From UBA8752 sp049610565 (GTDB lineage: Bacteria; Bacteroidota; Bacteroidia; Flavobacteriales_D; Sanyastnellaceae): a stretch of DNA of 64,000 nucleotides. Each line of letters opens with the position of its first letter. Within the stretch, counting starts at the first letter, position 1. The stretch lies in assembly GCA_049610565.1 (NCBI GenBank), contig JBMYZR010000004.1, forward strand, positions 14,815 through 78,814, given 5' to 3'. The position numbers were made by a program, and so were the translations under genes. The notes beneath the pieces are model-generated. The model saw only the letters and a program-made list of their open reading frames with translations. It did not search any database and was not told the DNA's origin. Shown here piece by piece: positions 1 to 9,272 of the stretch.

Positions 1-2
1 CG

Positions 3-896
3 GGCGGACAATGTGCCGAGATCTACCCCAAGAAGCCCATTTTCGACATCCCGGCCTATCCGGAGATTCTGGCGGGTGACTTGGTGGACCGGTTGATGGA
101 GCAGGCCGCGCCGTTCAAGCCGGGCTTCACGCTCGGCGAGCGGGCGGAGACCATCGAGAAGGACGACGAAGGCCAGTTCATCCTGACGACCAACCGGGGG
201 ACGGTGCACCGGGCGCCCATCATCGCCATCGCTGGCGGACTGGGCTGTTTCGAACCCCGCAAGCCGCCGGTGGACCGCCTCGAGGAGTACGAGGACCGCG
301 GCGTGGAGTACATCATCAAGGACCCGGAGTTCTATCGGGACAAGAAAGTGGTGATCAGCGGGGGTGGCGACAGTGCCCTCGACTGGACCAACTTCCTGGC
401 CGACGGCGTGGCGTCCGAAGTGACCCTCGTCCATCGCCGGGAGGGCTTCCGCGGCCATCCCGACAGCGTCCAGAAGGTGCTGGACATGGCCGCCGAGGGC
501 AAGATCCGCCTGCTGACCAATGGGGAGGTCATGGGCGTGAACGGGGACGAGCACCTCGAAGGCGTGACGGTCAAGCACAAGACCGATGGGGACATCCACC
601 TCGAGTGCGACCATTGGGTGCCGCTGTTCGGCCTGAGCCCCAAGCTGGGCCCCATTGCGGATTGGAACCTCAACATCACCAAGAATGCCATCGAGGTGGA
701 CACCTTCGACTACAGCACCAACGTCGAGGGGATTTACGCCATCGGGGACATCAACACTTACCCCGGCAAGCTCAAGCTCATCCTCTGCGGCTTCCACGAG
801 GCCACGCTGATGGTGCAGAGCGCCTTCAAGCGCATTTACCCCGACAAGAACCTCGTGCTCAAGTACACGACGGTCAACGGGGTCAACGGATTCTGA
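3..896 (+). CDS. Ferredoxin--NADP(+) reductase, thioredoxin-reductase-like type (5' truncated)
   Basis: The reading frame is open from base 3 to the stop at 894-896, so the gene enters from upstream and its N-terminal FAD-binding part is cut off. The first visible residues (GGQCAEIYPKKPIFDIP) match the segment after the first Rossmann fold in YumC-type ferredoxin-NADP reductases. The NAD(P)-binding motif GGGDSALDW lies at about 360-386, and an AIGDI flavin-contact motif is near the C-terminus. The enzyme should move electrons between NADPH and ferredoxin through FAD in the cytoplasm. A 2Fe-2S ferredoxin gene starts 2 bases after the stop, which supports this over a plain thioredoxin reductase: no CxxC redox motif is seen in the central domain. 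Confidence 0.85.
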   Translation, partial: GGQCAEIYPKKPIFDIPAYPEILAGDLVDRLMEQAAPFKPGFTLGERAETIEKDDEGQFILTTNRGTVHRAPIIAIAGGLGCFEPRKPPVDRLEEYEDRGVEYIIKDPEFYRDKKVVISGGGDSALDWTNFLADGVASEVTLVHRREGFRGHPDSVQKVLDMAAEGKIRLLTNGEVMGVNGDEHLEGVTVKHKTDGDIHLECDHWVPLFGLSPKLGPIADWNLNITKNAIEVDTFDYSTNVEGIYAIGDINTYPGKLKLILCGFHEATLMVQSAFKRIYPDKNLVLKYTTVNGVNGF

Positions 897-898
897 CC

Positions 899-1225
899 AT
901 GTCCACCATCCGCCTCACCGTCATCGACCGCGAGGGCGTCTCCCACGAGCTGGAGGCCCCCACCGACATGAACATGAACGTCATGGAGCTCTGCAAGAGC
1001 GCCGAGTTGCCCGTCGAGGGCACCTGTGGTGGCATGGCCATGTGCGCCAGCTGCCACTGCTACGTCGAGGAGACGGCCGCGGCCGACCTGCCCGAGAAGT
1101 CGGATGACGAGGAGGATATGCTGGACGAGGCCTTCCATGTGGAGGACAACAGCCGCCTCGGGTGCCAATTGCACCTGCGCGACGACATGGACGGCATGGT
1201 CATCCGCCTCGCCCCCGTCGGCTGA
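899..1225 (+). CDS. 2Fe-2S ferredoxin, adrenodoxin type
   Basis: This 108-residue protein has the plant/vertebrate-type ferredoxin cluster pattern: Cys43, Cys49, Cys52 (CX5CX2C) and Cys89 in RLGCQL. The acidic stretch between residues 62 and 83 (DLPEKSDDEEDM) is typical of adrenodoxin-like ferredoxins such as those serving Fe-S assembly. The ATG lies 2 bases after the stop of the upstream ferredoxin reductase, so the two are probably one transcription unit and redox partners. The stop codon abuts the stop of the convergent phosphatase gene with no spacer, so no private terminator is possible here. Confidence 0.92.
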   Translation: MSTIRLTVIDREGVSHELEAPTDMNMNVMELCKSAELPVEGTCGGMAMCASCHCYVEETAAADLPEKSDDEEDMLDEAFHVEDNSRLGCQLHLRDDMDGMVIRLAPVG

Positions 1226-1996
1226 TCAGAACAAGGACGCATTCCGCGCCGTCTCCGCGAGGCGGTGCACAGCCGGTCTGACCCGGGAGGCGGCCAAGGC
1301 ATCGATGTGCCGCAGGCCGTGGGCGTCCGTGCCGAGCAGGCTCACCCATCCGTTGTCGATGCACGTCTCGGCCACCTGTTGGACTTCCGGTCCATAGGCG
1401 CCGGCGAGGGAGGCCGCATTGACCTGCAGCCAAACGCCTTGCTCGGCCAACGCCTCGAACCGGTGCAGCTCACCGTGCCAGTAGGGGTAGCGCTCGATGT
1501 GGGCCATCACAGGCTGAAGGCCCCTCACCTGCGTTTCGAAGACGAATTCGGTCAACAAGCCCTCGGCTGGAGGTGCCCCGAAGGCCAACTCGAACAGCAA
1601 CCGATCGCCGGGCGCGAGCAGGTCCTCTCCCTGACGGACGGCCGTCAGGACGGTGTCGTCCAGAAAGTATTCGGCACCGAGCGCAAGCTGGAAGGCCGGG
1701 TGCCGTTCGGCGACGGCCGCCTTGAGTTGCGTGAAGGCCGGCTCCAACGTGCTCCGATCGTTCGGGTAGGTGTCCGCCATGATGTGAGGGGTCGTCACGG
1801 CGCCCTCGTATCCGAGGCGGACGAGCGCGTCGATCATCTCGAGCGAAGCCGCCAGGTCGGGTGCACCATCGTCGACACCCGGTACGAGGTGGCTGTGGAA
1901 GTCGAATCGGAAGGCCGACAGGTCCAGCGGGTCAACGTCGGCTGGAGCCGACGTGCCATTGCGGTCCCGACCGAACCACCTGGACAGCCAACCCAT
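1226..1996 (-). CDS. PHP-family tyrosine-protein phosphatase (CpsB/YwqE-like)
   Basis: The protein has 256 residues and belongs to the PHP metallophosphatase family, which removes phosphate from tyrosine kinases controlling capsule and exopolysaccharide export. Metal-binding motifs appear in order: DFHSHLVPGVDDG near residue 32, TPHI, GAEYF, HIERYPY and GTDAHGLRH. The start is the ATG at 1994-1996, which overlaps the TGA of the dehydratase gene upstream by one base; a longer in-frame extension lies entirely inside that gene and was not used. It is the last gene of a seven-gene nucleotide-sugar operon, which fits a role in regulating polysaccharide synthesis. No cognate tyrosine kinase is in the window. 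Confidence 0.85.
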   Translation of the reverse strand: MGWLSRWFGRDRNGTSAPADVDPLDLSAFRFDFHSHLVPGVDDGAPDLAASLEMIDALVRLGYEGAVTTPHIMADTYPNDRSTLEPAFTQLKAAVAERHPAFQLALGAEYFLDDTVLTAVRQGEDLLAPGDRLLFELAFGAPPAEGLLTEFVFETQVRGLQPVMAHIERYPYWHGELHRFEALAEQGVWLQVNAASLAGAYGPEVQQVAETCIDNGWVSLLGTDAHGLRHIDALAASRVRPAVHRLAETARNASLF

Positions 1997-3078
1997 CAGC
2001 GGTTTCCGTATTGCTGGTCGTAGTAGTCGCGGTAGGCTCCGCTGGTGACCTCCTCGAGCCAGCCATCGTTGGCGAGGTACCAGTCGATGGTCTTCGCGAG
2101 GCCCTCCTCGAAGGTGATGGACGGGCGCCAACCGAGGTCCTCCCGCAGCTTGGTCGGATCGATGGCGTACCGCATGTCGTGGCCCGCCCGGTCCGTCACG
2201 TAGGTGATGAGCTGTTCGGTTTCGCCCTCAGCGCGCCCCAGCTTGGCGTCCAGCTGGCGGCACATGAGGCGGATGAGGTCGATGTTGCGCCACTCATTCT
2301 CCCCGCCAATGTTGTAGGTCTCGCCGTCTGCGCCCTGGGTGATGATGACCTCGAGGGCGGCAGCGTGGTCTTCGACCCAGAGCCAATCCCGCACATTGAC
2401 GCCCTGACCGTAGACGGGCAGCGGCTTCTTCTGCACCGCGTTGCGGATGAAGAGCGGGATGAGCTTCTCCGGGAATTGGAACGAACCGTAGTTGTTGGAG
2501 CAGTTGGACAGCACCACCGGCATGCCGTAGGTGTGATGCCAGGCGCGCACGATGTGGTCGCTCGAGGCCTTGGAGGCGCTGTAGGGACTGCGGGGATCAT
2601 AGGGGGTGTCTTCGGTGAAGAACCCGGTCTCCCCCAGCGAGCCGTAGACTTCGTCGGTCGAGACGTGGTGGAAGCGCTTTCCTGCCAGGCCACCTTCGGA
2701 GTCTGCCCAGGCGGCCCGCGCCGCGGACAGCATGGAGGCCGTGCCCATGATGTTGGTTTCGAGGAAGGCCATTGGGCCGGAAATGCTTCGGTCCACGTGG
2801 CTTTCCGCCGCGAGGTGCATCACGCTGTCCACGTTTTCCTCCTTCATCAAGGCCGTCACCCCTTCCGTGTCGCGGATGTCCATCTTGACGAACCGGTGGT
2901 TCGGGGCGTTCTCGATGTCCTTGAGGTTGGCCAGGTTGCCGGCGTAGGTCAGGGCGTCGAGGTTGATGATGCGCACGTCGGCATGGCGGGTCACCCACCG
3001 GCGCACCACATGCGATCCGATGAAGCCGGCACCGCCGGTGACGAGAAGGACCTTGGGGGTGTGCGGGTTGTCGGCCAT
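1996..3078 (-). CDS. rfbB: dTDP-glucose 4,6-dehydratase-like SDR enzyme
   Basis: This 360-residue extended short-chain dehydrogenase carries the NAD-binding motif GGAGFIG (residues 15-21), the dehydratase signature STDEVYG (140-146) and the catalytic pair Tyr166/Lys170 in YSASK. Adjacent Asp142-Glu143 are the acid/base residues of RmlB enzymes, which convert dTDP-glucose to dTDP-4-keto-6-deoxyglucose, a precursor of rhamnose and other deoxysugars. The partners rmlA, rmlC and rmlD are not in the window, so the end product is not shown. The start follows the upstream dehydrogenase stop by one base and the stop overlaps the next start by one base. Confidence 0.88.
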   Translation of the reverse strand: MADNPHTPKVLLVTGGAGFIGSHVVRRWVTRHADVRIINLDALTYAGNLANLKDIENAPNHRFVKMDIRDTEGVTALMKEENVDSVMHLAAESHVDRSISGPMAFLETNIMGTASMLSAARAAWADSEGGLAGKRFHHVSTDEVYGSLGETGFFTEDTPYDPRSPYSASKASSDHIVRAWHHTYGMPVVLSNCSNNYGSFQFPEKLIPLFIRNAVQKKPLPVYGQGVNVRDWLWVEDHAAALEVIITQGADGETYNIGGENEWRNIDLIRLMCRQLDAKLGRAEGETEQLITYVTDRAGHDMRYAIDPTKLREDLGWRPSITFEEGLAKTIDWYLANDGWLEEVTSGAYRDYYDQQYGNR

Positions 3079-3079
3079 G

Positions 3080-4389
<1,310 letters not shown>

Positions 4390-4393
<4 letters not shown>

Positions 4394-4992
4394 GGTGTCG
4401 TGTCAATGGGGTGGACTGCGCCATCACGCAGGGCGTATTGAGCGCCGGATTCGGGGCAGGCAGCGCGGCCCTCGGCGTCGAAGTCGAGCCGGTGTCCGAA
4501 GGCGCTCATCCAGCCGGTTTGGCGGGCCGGGTTGCCGACCACGAGGGCGTAGGCGGGAACGTCCTTGGTGACCACTGCTCCGGCGCCGATGAAGGCATAC
4601 GGGCCGATGTCGTGGCCGCAGACGATGGTGGCGTTGGCGCCGATGGACGCGCCCTGGCCCACCCGTGTCCGGGCGTACTGGTCACGGCGCACCACGGCAC
4701 TGCGGGGGTTGGTCACGTTGGTGAACACGCAGCTCGGACCGAGGAAGACATCGTCCTCACAGGTGACGCCGGTGTACAGGCTGACGTTGTTCTGGACCTT
4801 GCAGTTGCGGCCGAGCACCACGTCGGGGCTGATGACGACGTTCTGGCCAATGTTGCACCCGTCGCCCAGCACCGCCCCCGGCATGATGTGGCTGAAATGC
4901 CAAATGCGGGAGCCCGCTCCGATGGAACAGCCTTTGTCGATGACCGCCGTCTCATGGGCGAACCAGCCTTCGTGTTCCACCAATCCGCTCAT
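4390..4992 (-). CDS. Left-handed beta-helix acetyltransferase (WbpD-like)
   Basis: The 200-residue protein is made of hexapeptide repeats from about residue 15 to 165 (IGAGSRIWHFSHI, LGDGCNIGQNV, IGANATIV, IGAGAVVTKDVP), the left-handed beta-helix of acetyl-CoA-dependent sugar N-acetyltransferases. The HFSHI segment and the loop with TNVTNPRS are typical of WbpD, which acetylates the 3-amino group of UDP-GlcNAc3NA. The C-terminal tail (CPESGAQY) is a short extra strand seen in this group. It overlaps both neighbours by 4 bases (ATGA), so it is translationally coupled. The general class is sure; the exact sugar is inferred from the adjacent dehydrogenase and aminotransferase. Confidence 0.85.
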
Positions 4993-5972
4993 TTGCTGTA
5001 GGAGGCGAAATCCTTGTGTTCGGTCTTGCGGAGGTCCTCCTCCGACAGGCCCTTGAAGTACTCGTAGGTGATGGCGAGGCCCTCAGCCCGTCCCACCTTC
5101 GGCTCCCAGCCCAGCACCTCCCGGGCGCGGGCAATGTCCGGGCGTCGTTGCTTCGGGTCGTCCGTGGGCAGCGGCTTGTAGATGACCTTCTGGTCGGTCC
5201 CGGTCAGCGAAATGATCTCCTCGGCGAAGTCGGCGATGCTGATTTCATCGGGGTTGCCCACGTTGACCGGTCGGTGCTCGTCGGACAGCAGCAGGCGGTA
5301 AATGCCCTCCACCAAGTCGTCCACGTAGCAGAAGCTGCGCGTCTGGCTGCCGTCTCCGAAGACCGTGAGGTCTTCTCCGCGCAAGGCTTGCCCGATGAAG
5401 GCGGGCAGCACCCGGCCGTCGTTGAGGCGCATCCGGGGTCCGTAGGTGTTGAAGATCCGAACGATGCGGGTCTCCAGACCGTGGAAGGTGTGGTAGGCCA
5501 TCGTCATCGCCTCCTGAAAGCGCTTGGCCTCGTCGTAGACACCACGCGGCCCCACTGGATTCACGTGTCCCCAGTATTCCTCGTGTTGGGGGTGCACCTC
5601 GGGGTCACCGTAGACTTCACTCGTGCTCGCAATCAGCATCCGCGCGCCCTTGGCGCGGGCCAGGCCGAGGCAGTTGTGCGCCCCGAGCGATCCCACCTTC
5701 AGGGTCTGAATCGGAATCTTCAGGTAGTCGATCGGGCTCGCCGGTGAGGCGAAGTGCAGGATGTAGTCGAGGTCCCCTTTGACGTGGATGAATTGGCTGA
5801 CGTCGTGGTGGTGGAACTCAAACCGGTCAAGGCCGGTCAGGTGCTCGATGTTGCGCAGGTCGCCCGTGATGAGGTTGTCCATGCCGATGACATGGTGGCC
5901 TTCGGCGATGAACCGGTCGCAGAGGTGGGAGCCGAGGAATCCGGCGGCGCCGGTGATCAGGACGCGCTTCAT
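4989..5972 (-). CDS. uxs: UDP-glucuronate decarboxylase (UDP-xylose synthase)
   Basis: A 327-residue extended SDR with NAD motif GAAGFLG (residues 8-14), catalytic Tyr146/Lys150 in YDEAK, and the C-terminal block GDGSQTRSFCYVDDLVEG that is almost diagnostic of the UXS family. It converts UDP-glucuronate to UDP-xylose. The preceding gene in the operon is UDP-glucose dehydrogenase, which makes its substrate, so the pair forms a two-step path UDP-Glc to UDP-GlcA to UDP-Xyl. The ATG at 5970-5972 shares one base with the dehydrogenase stop; the 14-codon upstream extension inside that gene was rejected. Confidence 0.9.
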   Translation of the reverse strand: MKRVLITGAAGFLGSHLCDRFIAEGHHVIGMDNLITGDLRNIEHLTGLDRFEFHHHDVSQFIHVKGDLDYILHFASPASPIDYLKIPIQTLKVGSLGAHNCLGLARAKGARMLIASTSEVYGDPEVHPQHEEYWGHVNPVGPRGVYDEAKRFQEAMTMAYHTFHGLETRIVRIFNTYGPRMRLNDGRVLPAFIGQALRGEDLTVFGDGSQTRSFCYVDDLVEGIYRLLLSDEHRPVNVGNPDEISIADFAEEIISLTGTDQKVIYKPLPTDDPKQRRPDIARAREVLGWEPKVGRAEGLAITYEYFKGLSEEDLRKTEHKDFASYSK

Positions 5973-7285
5973 CAGGCGTGGGTGCCGCGGCGGCCGATGG
6001 AGGTGTATTCCCAACCATGTTTCGCCATGTCGGCCACGTCATAGAGGTTGCGGCCGTCAAACACGATGGGGTTGTTCAGTGCCCCCTTCATCTTGTCGAA
6101 GTCGGGCGTGCGGAAGACCTGCCATTCGGTGCAGATGAGCAGAGCGTCGGCTCCAGTCAGCGCGGCGTAGGGGTCATCCGCAAAGTCGATGCGGTCACCG
6201 AGGCGGCCCTTGACGTTGTCCATGGCCTCCGGGTCGAATGCGCACACACTGGCGCCGGCATCGAGCAGCTTCTCGATCATGTACAGGGCAGGCGCTTCGC
6301 GGATGTCGTCGGTTTCGGGCTTGAAGGCCAGGCCCCACAATGCGATGCGCACCCCGCTCAGATCACCGTTGAAGCGCTTCAGGATCGGGTCGAAGAGCAC
6401 CGTCTTCTGGGCCTCGTTGACCTCCATCACGCTGGTCAGGATCTCGAATTCGTAGTCCGCTTCCCGGCCGCTGCGGTGCAGGGCCTGAACGTCCTTGGGG
6501 AAGCAACTTCCGCCATAGCCGATGCCCGGAAACAGGAAGCGCGGTCCGATGCGGGTGTCCGTGCCGATGCCGCGGCGAACCTTGTCGACGTCGGCGCCCA
6601 CCTTCTCGCAGAAATTCGCGATCTCGTTCATGAACGTGATCTTGGTCGCGAGGAAGGCGTTGGCCGCATACTTGGTCAGCTCGGCGCTGCGCTCGTCCAT
6701 CACGATCAGCGGGTTGCCCTGCCGGATGAACGGCTTGTAGAGGCGGGTCATCACCTCCTCGGCACGGTCGCTCCCGACACCGATGACCACACGGTCCGGC
6801 TTGAGGAAGTCGTCCACGGCATAGCCTTCACGCAGGAACTCGGGGTTGGACACCACGTCGAAGTCGACGGTGGCATGTGCGGCCACAGCGGCGGTCACCT
6901 TTTCGGCCGTGCCCACCGGCACGGTGCTCTTGTCGACAATCACCTTGTAGTCGGTGATCATGCGGCCCAGTTGGTCGGCCACGCCCAGCACGTAACTGAG
7001 GTCAGCGCTGCCGTCTTCCCCCGGCGGGGTGGGCAGGGCGAGGAAGATGATTTCGGCGGGCTCCACGGCCTCCGCGAGGTCCGTGGTGAAGCTCAGCCGG
7101 CCGGCTTCGAGGTTGCGCTCAAACAGGACATCGAGGTGGGGCTCGTAGATGGGGACCTCCCCATTGCGCATCTTCTCCACCTTGTTTGCGTCGATGTCGA
7201 CGCAGATGACATCATTTCCTGTTTCCGCAAAACAGGTCCCGGTGACCAGTCCAACGTAACCGGTACCGATAACAGCTATTTTCAT
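5972..7285 (-). CDS. ugd: UDP-glucose 6-dehydrogenase
   Basis: The 437-residue enzyme has an N-terminal Rossmann motif GTGYVGLV (residues 7-14), the central dimerisation helix, and the catalytic Cys261 in GYGGSCFPKD, which distinguishes UDP-glucose dehydrogenases from the HexNAc dehydrogenase elsewhere in this operon. It oxidises UDP-glucose to UDP-glucuronate with two NAD+. Length is normal for the family. The stop overlaps the start of the UDP-xylose synthase, its metabolic successor, by one base. The aminotransferase gene ends 27 bases upstream. Confidence 0.93.
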   Translation of the reverse strand: MKIAVIGTGYVGLVTGTCFAETGNDVICVDIDANKVEKMRNGEVPIYEPHLDVLFERNLEAGRLSFTTDLAEAVEPAEIIFLALPTPPGEDGSADLSYVLGVADQLGRMITDYKVIVDKSTVPVGTAEKVTAAVAAHATVDFDVVSNPEFLREGYAVDDFLKPDRVVIGVGSDRAEEVMTRLYKPFIRQGNPLIVMDERSAELTKYAANAFLATKITFMNEIANFCEKVGADVDKVRRGIGTDTRIGPRFLFPGIGYGGSCFPKDVQALHRSGREADYEFEILTSVMEVNEAQKTVLFDPILKRFNGDLSGVRIALWGLAFKPETDDIREAPALYMIEKLLDAGASVCAFDPEAMDNVKGRLGDRIDFADDPYAALTGADALLICTEWQVFRTPDFDKMKGALNNPIVFDGRNLYDVADMAKHGWEYTSIGRRGTHA

Positions 7286-7312
7286 GACTCCTGAGAGCGT
7301 TTTTGGTCTGCC

Positions 7313-8476
7313 TTAAAGGTACGACCCGATGCCCTCGACAATCGCGACGCTCACGCATTCCTGCTGGGCGGGCGTGAGCTCGGTGTGCATCGGCAGGCTG
7401 ATCACCCGATCCGTGAGGTCCTCAGTGACAGGGAGTTGCGGTGTTCCACCGGGCACATCGGCAAACGCGTCCTGCAGGTGGATGGGCTTTGGGTAATAAA
7501 TGCCAAAAGGAATGCCGGCTTCCTGCAGGTGGCGGGCGAGGTGGTCCCTCAGCCCGGGGCCTTCGCCCTTCGTGTTGAGCTTGAGGGTATACTGGTGGAA
7601 CACGTGGCGCGACTTCGGGTGCCGGTAGGGCGTGGAAATCAGCGGGTGGCTGCCCAGCAGTGAATCATAGCGGTCCGCCGCTTCCGCCCGCGCCTCGTTG
7701 TAGGCGGTCAGGTGGGGGAGCTTGACCCCCAGGATGGCGGCCTGGATGCTGTCCAACCGGCTGTTCATGCCGATGATCTCGTGCTGGTAGCGCTGGCGGG
7801 ATCCATGGTTGCAGATCATCCGGAGCCGTTCGGCCAAGGCAGCATCGCGCGTGAAGCAGGCTCCGCCGTCGCCATAGGCGCCCAGGTTCTTGGACGGGAA
7901 GAAGCTCGTGGTGCCAATCGTCCCCATGGTGCCGGCGGCTTGCCAAGCGTCTTCCGCAGTGTGCCATGCCGACCCGATCGCCTGTGCAGTGTCCTCCACC
8001 ACGGCCAGCCCGTGTTCCTGCGCCACCGCGAGGATGCCCGTCATGTCGGCGCACTGGCCGTAGAGGTGGACCGGCATGATGGCCTTGGTGCGGGGCGTCA
8101 CCGCCTTGGCGACGGCAGCGGGGTCCAGGGTGAAGGTGCACGGATCGACGTCCACCATGACGGGGGTCAGACGCAGAAGATGGATGACCTCCACGGTGGA
8201 GATGAACGTGAAGGAAGGCGTGATGACCTCGTCGCCGGGCTCCAGGTCCAGGGCCATCAAGGCGGCCTGGAGGGCGTCGGTGCCGTTGGCGCACGGGACG
8301 ACGTGAACGGGGTCGGACTCGGTGTGACCGAGCCAATGGGCCAGGTCGGCGGTGAACTCCCGGACCGCCGGCCCATTGATGAATTGGCCCGAGCGGACCA
8401 CGTCGAGAACGGCGCGGTCGATGTCTTCCTGAATCCGGGCGTATTGTCCGCGGACATCCACCATGTGCAGTTCCAT
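7313..8476 (-). CDS. DegT/DnrJ/EryC1-type sugar aminotransferase (WbpE-like)
   Basis: This 387-residue PLP enzyme has the family pattern: MVDVRGQY at the N-terminus, NGTDAL, the PLP-contact EDTAQAIG near residue 161, and the Schiff-base Lys196 in FFPSKNLGAYGDGG. Such enzymes transaminate a keto-sugar nucleotide; with the WbpD-like acetyltransferase and UDP-HexNAc dehydrogenase downstream, a 3-keto uronate substrate (WbpE reaction) is likely. It appears to be the first gene of the seven-gene minus-strand operon. The open frame runs upstream to 9094 on this strand, but homology begins only at the ATG at 8474-8476, and the extension would cross the divergent gene at 8603. Confidence 0.88.
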   Translation of the reverse strand: MELHMVDVRGQYARIQEDIDRAVLDVVRSGQFINGPAVREFTADLAHWLGHTESDPVHVVPCANGTDALQAALMALDLEPGDEVITPSFTFISTVEVIHLLRLTPVMVDVDPCTFTLDPAAVAKAVTPRTKAIMPVHLYGQCADMTGILAVAQEHGLAVVEDTAQAIGSAWHTAEDAWQAAGTMGTIGTTSFFPSKNLGAYGDGGACFTRDAALAERLRMICNHGSRQRYQHEIIGMNSRLDSIQAAILGVKLPHLTAYNEARAEAADRYDSLLGSHPLISTPYRHPKSRHVFHQYTLKLNTKGEGPGLRDHLARHLQEAGIPFGIYYPKPIHLQDAFADVPGGTPQLPVTEDLTDRVISLPMHTELTPAQQECVSVAIVEGIGSYL

Positions 8477-8602
8477 GCGCGTCGTGTTGGGTTGGCGGCG
8501 AAGATAGAGAGAGGAGCCCTGCCCCGTTGCGGGAGAGGAAGCTGGCAAGAGTATATAATACTTCGACAAAAGCACCGTATCTTGAGGGCAACCGAATTTG
8601 TC
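8477..8602. promoter_or_regulatory. Divergent intergenic region with AT-rich core
   Basis: This 126-base gap separates the start of the polysaccharide operon (minus) from the small secreted protein gene (plus), so it must hold promoters for both. An AT-rich 13-bp inverted repeat (AGTAT-ATA-ATACT, 8550-8562) stands out from the G+C-rich surroundings. TATCTTG at about 8579-8585 resembles a Bacteroidota -7 box for the plus strand, and TATCTTCG (read on minus, near 8504-8511) is a candidate for the operon. Neither has a clear TTG at the -33 spacing, so the assignment is weak. Confidence 0.35.
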
Positions 8603-9082
8603 ATGCCTTCGATCACCGCTTCCCTTCTGCGGGCCATCGCGCTCGTCCTGGTTTCCATGGCCTCCTTCCCTGGGCTGGCGCAGGCGTTCAATCCCGATGC
8701 CAACGGAGATGGCCAGGTCGGCGCCGGGGATGTCATCGCCGTGCTGGCGGTCTATGGGCTGCCTTTCGACGCCACCGATTTCGGTCCCAGTGTCCTCCAT
8801 TTCGACCCCGACACGATTGGCACCTTGCCCCTCGGTTATGATCTCTACATCGCAGAGGATTTCACCTTGCCCTACCTGTACGTGACCGTGCCGGATGGCG
8901 ATTTTCCCGGGCAGTCCTTCAGGTTGGCCGTGGAGAAGCAGCCGGACATGGACAACCAGCAGGTCTACCTTCAGGATACCGAGGGCAATTGGCTCGCCCT
9001 GGCCCGCCAATTTGAGACCAACGGCCGCTTCGCGAACCTCGTGTGGACCGGCCAGCGCTGGGTCTCTTCCGTTCTGGATTGA
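8603..9082 (+). CDS. Small secreted protein with dockerin-like EF-hand motif
   Basis: The 159-residue product starts with a signal peptide (residues 1 to about 27, ending GLAQA). Immediately after it comes NPDANGDGQVGAGDVIAVL, a calcium-binding EF-hand loop of the dockerin type (DxNxDG, with following GD). The remaining 110 residues are not recognised; they contain a possible beta-sandwich segment and no Cys. No catalytic motif is seen. The same DxNGDG loop occurs at the C-termini of the proteases encoded just downstream on the other strand. Export to the periplasm or outside is likely; function is unknown. Confidence 0.75.
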   Translation: MPSITASLLRAIALVLVSMASFPGLAQAFNPDANGDGQVGAGDVIAVLAVYGLPFDATDFGPSVLHFDPDTIGTLPLGYDLYIAEDFTLPYLYVTVPDGDFPGQSFRLAVEKQPDMDNQQVYLQDTEGNWLALARQFETNGRFANLVWTGQRWVSSVLD

Positions 9083-9123
9083 CCCCCCAATCATTCGGCT
9101 CGCCTTTCAGACCTTCGCGCCAT

Positions 9124-9209
9124 GCCCGGATGGTGGAATTGGTAGACACGACAGACTTAAACTCTGTTGGCCCGAATGGGCCGTGCGGGTTCAAGTCCCG
9201 CTCCGGGTA
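9124..9209 (+). tRNA. tRNA-Leu (anticodon TAA)
   Basis: An 86-nt type II tRNA. The acceptor stem GCCCGGA pairs with TCCGGGT (one G:T at position 1:72) followed by discriminator A; the anticodon stem ACAGA/TCTGT encloses loop CTTAAAC, giving anticodon TAA. A long variable arm (about TGGCCCGAATGGGCC) and the T-arm GCGGG-TTCAAGT-CCCGC are present. The 3' CCA is not encoded. It lies 41 bases after the small secreted protein gene and is followed at once by a terminator. Confidence 0.96.
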
Positions 9210-9211
9210 CG

Positions 9212-9243
9212 AAAAAGCCCCGACCGCAAGGTCGGGGCTTTTT
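9212..9243. terminator. Bidirectional intrinsic terminator
   Basis: A perfect 14-bp hairpin, AAAAAGCCCCGACC / GGTCGGGGCTTTTT, with a GCAA tetraloop (9226-9229) starts 2 bases after tRNA-Leu. It has a T-run on the plus strand and an A-run on the left arm, so it can stop both the tRNA transcript and the convergent serine protease gene, whose stop is 30 bases away. Confidence 0.92.
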
Positions 9244-9272
9244 GTTGGGCGCTCTCGATCAGAGAACCCCCA

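Noticed and set aside
5978..7294. 438-codon open frame on the plus strand opposite ugd
   Set aside because: No family match; UDP-glucose dehydrogenase motifs are on the minus strand.
8477..9094. Upstream extension of the DegT-type aminotransferase to 593 residues
   Set aside because: Homology begins at the ATG at 8474-8476 and the extension runs through a divergent gene with its own signal peptide.
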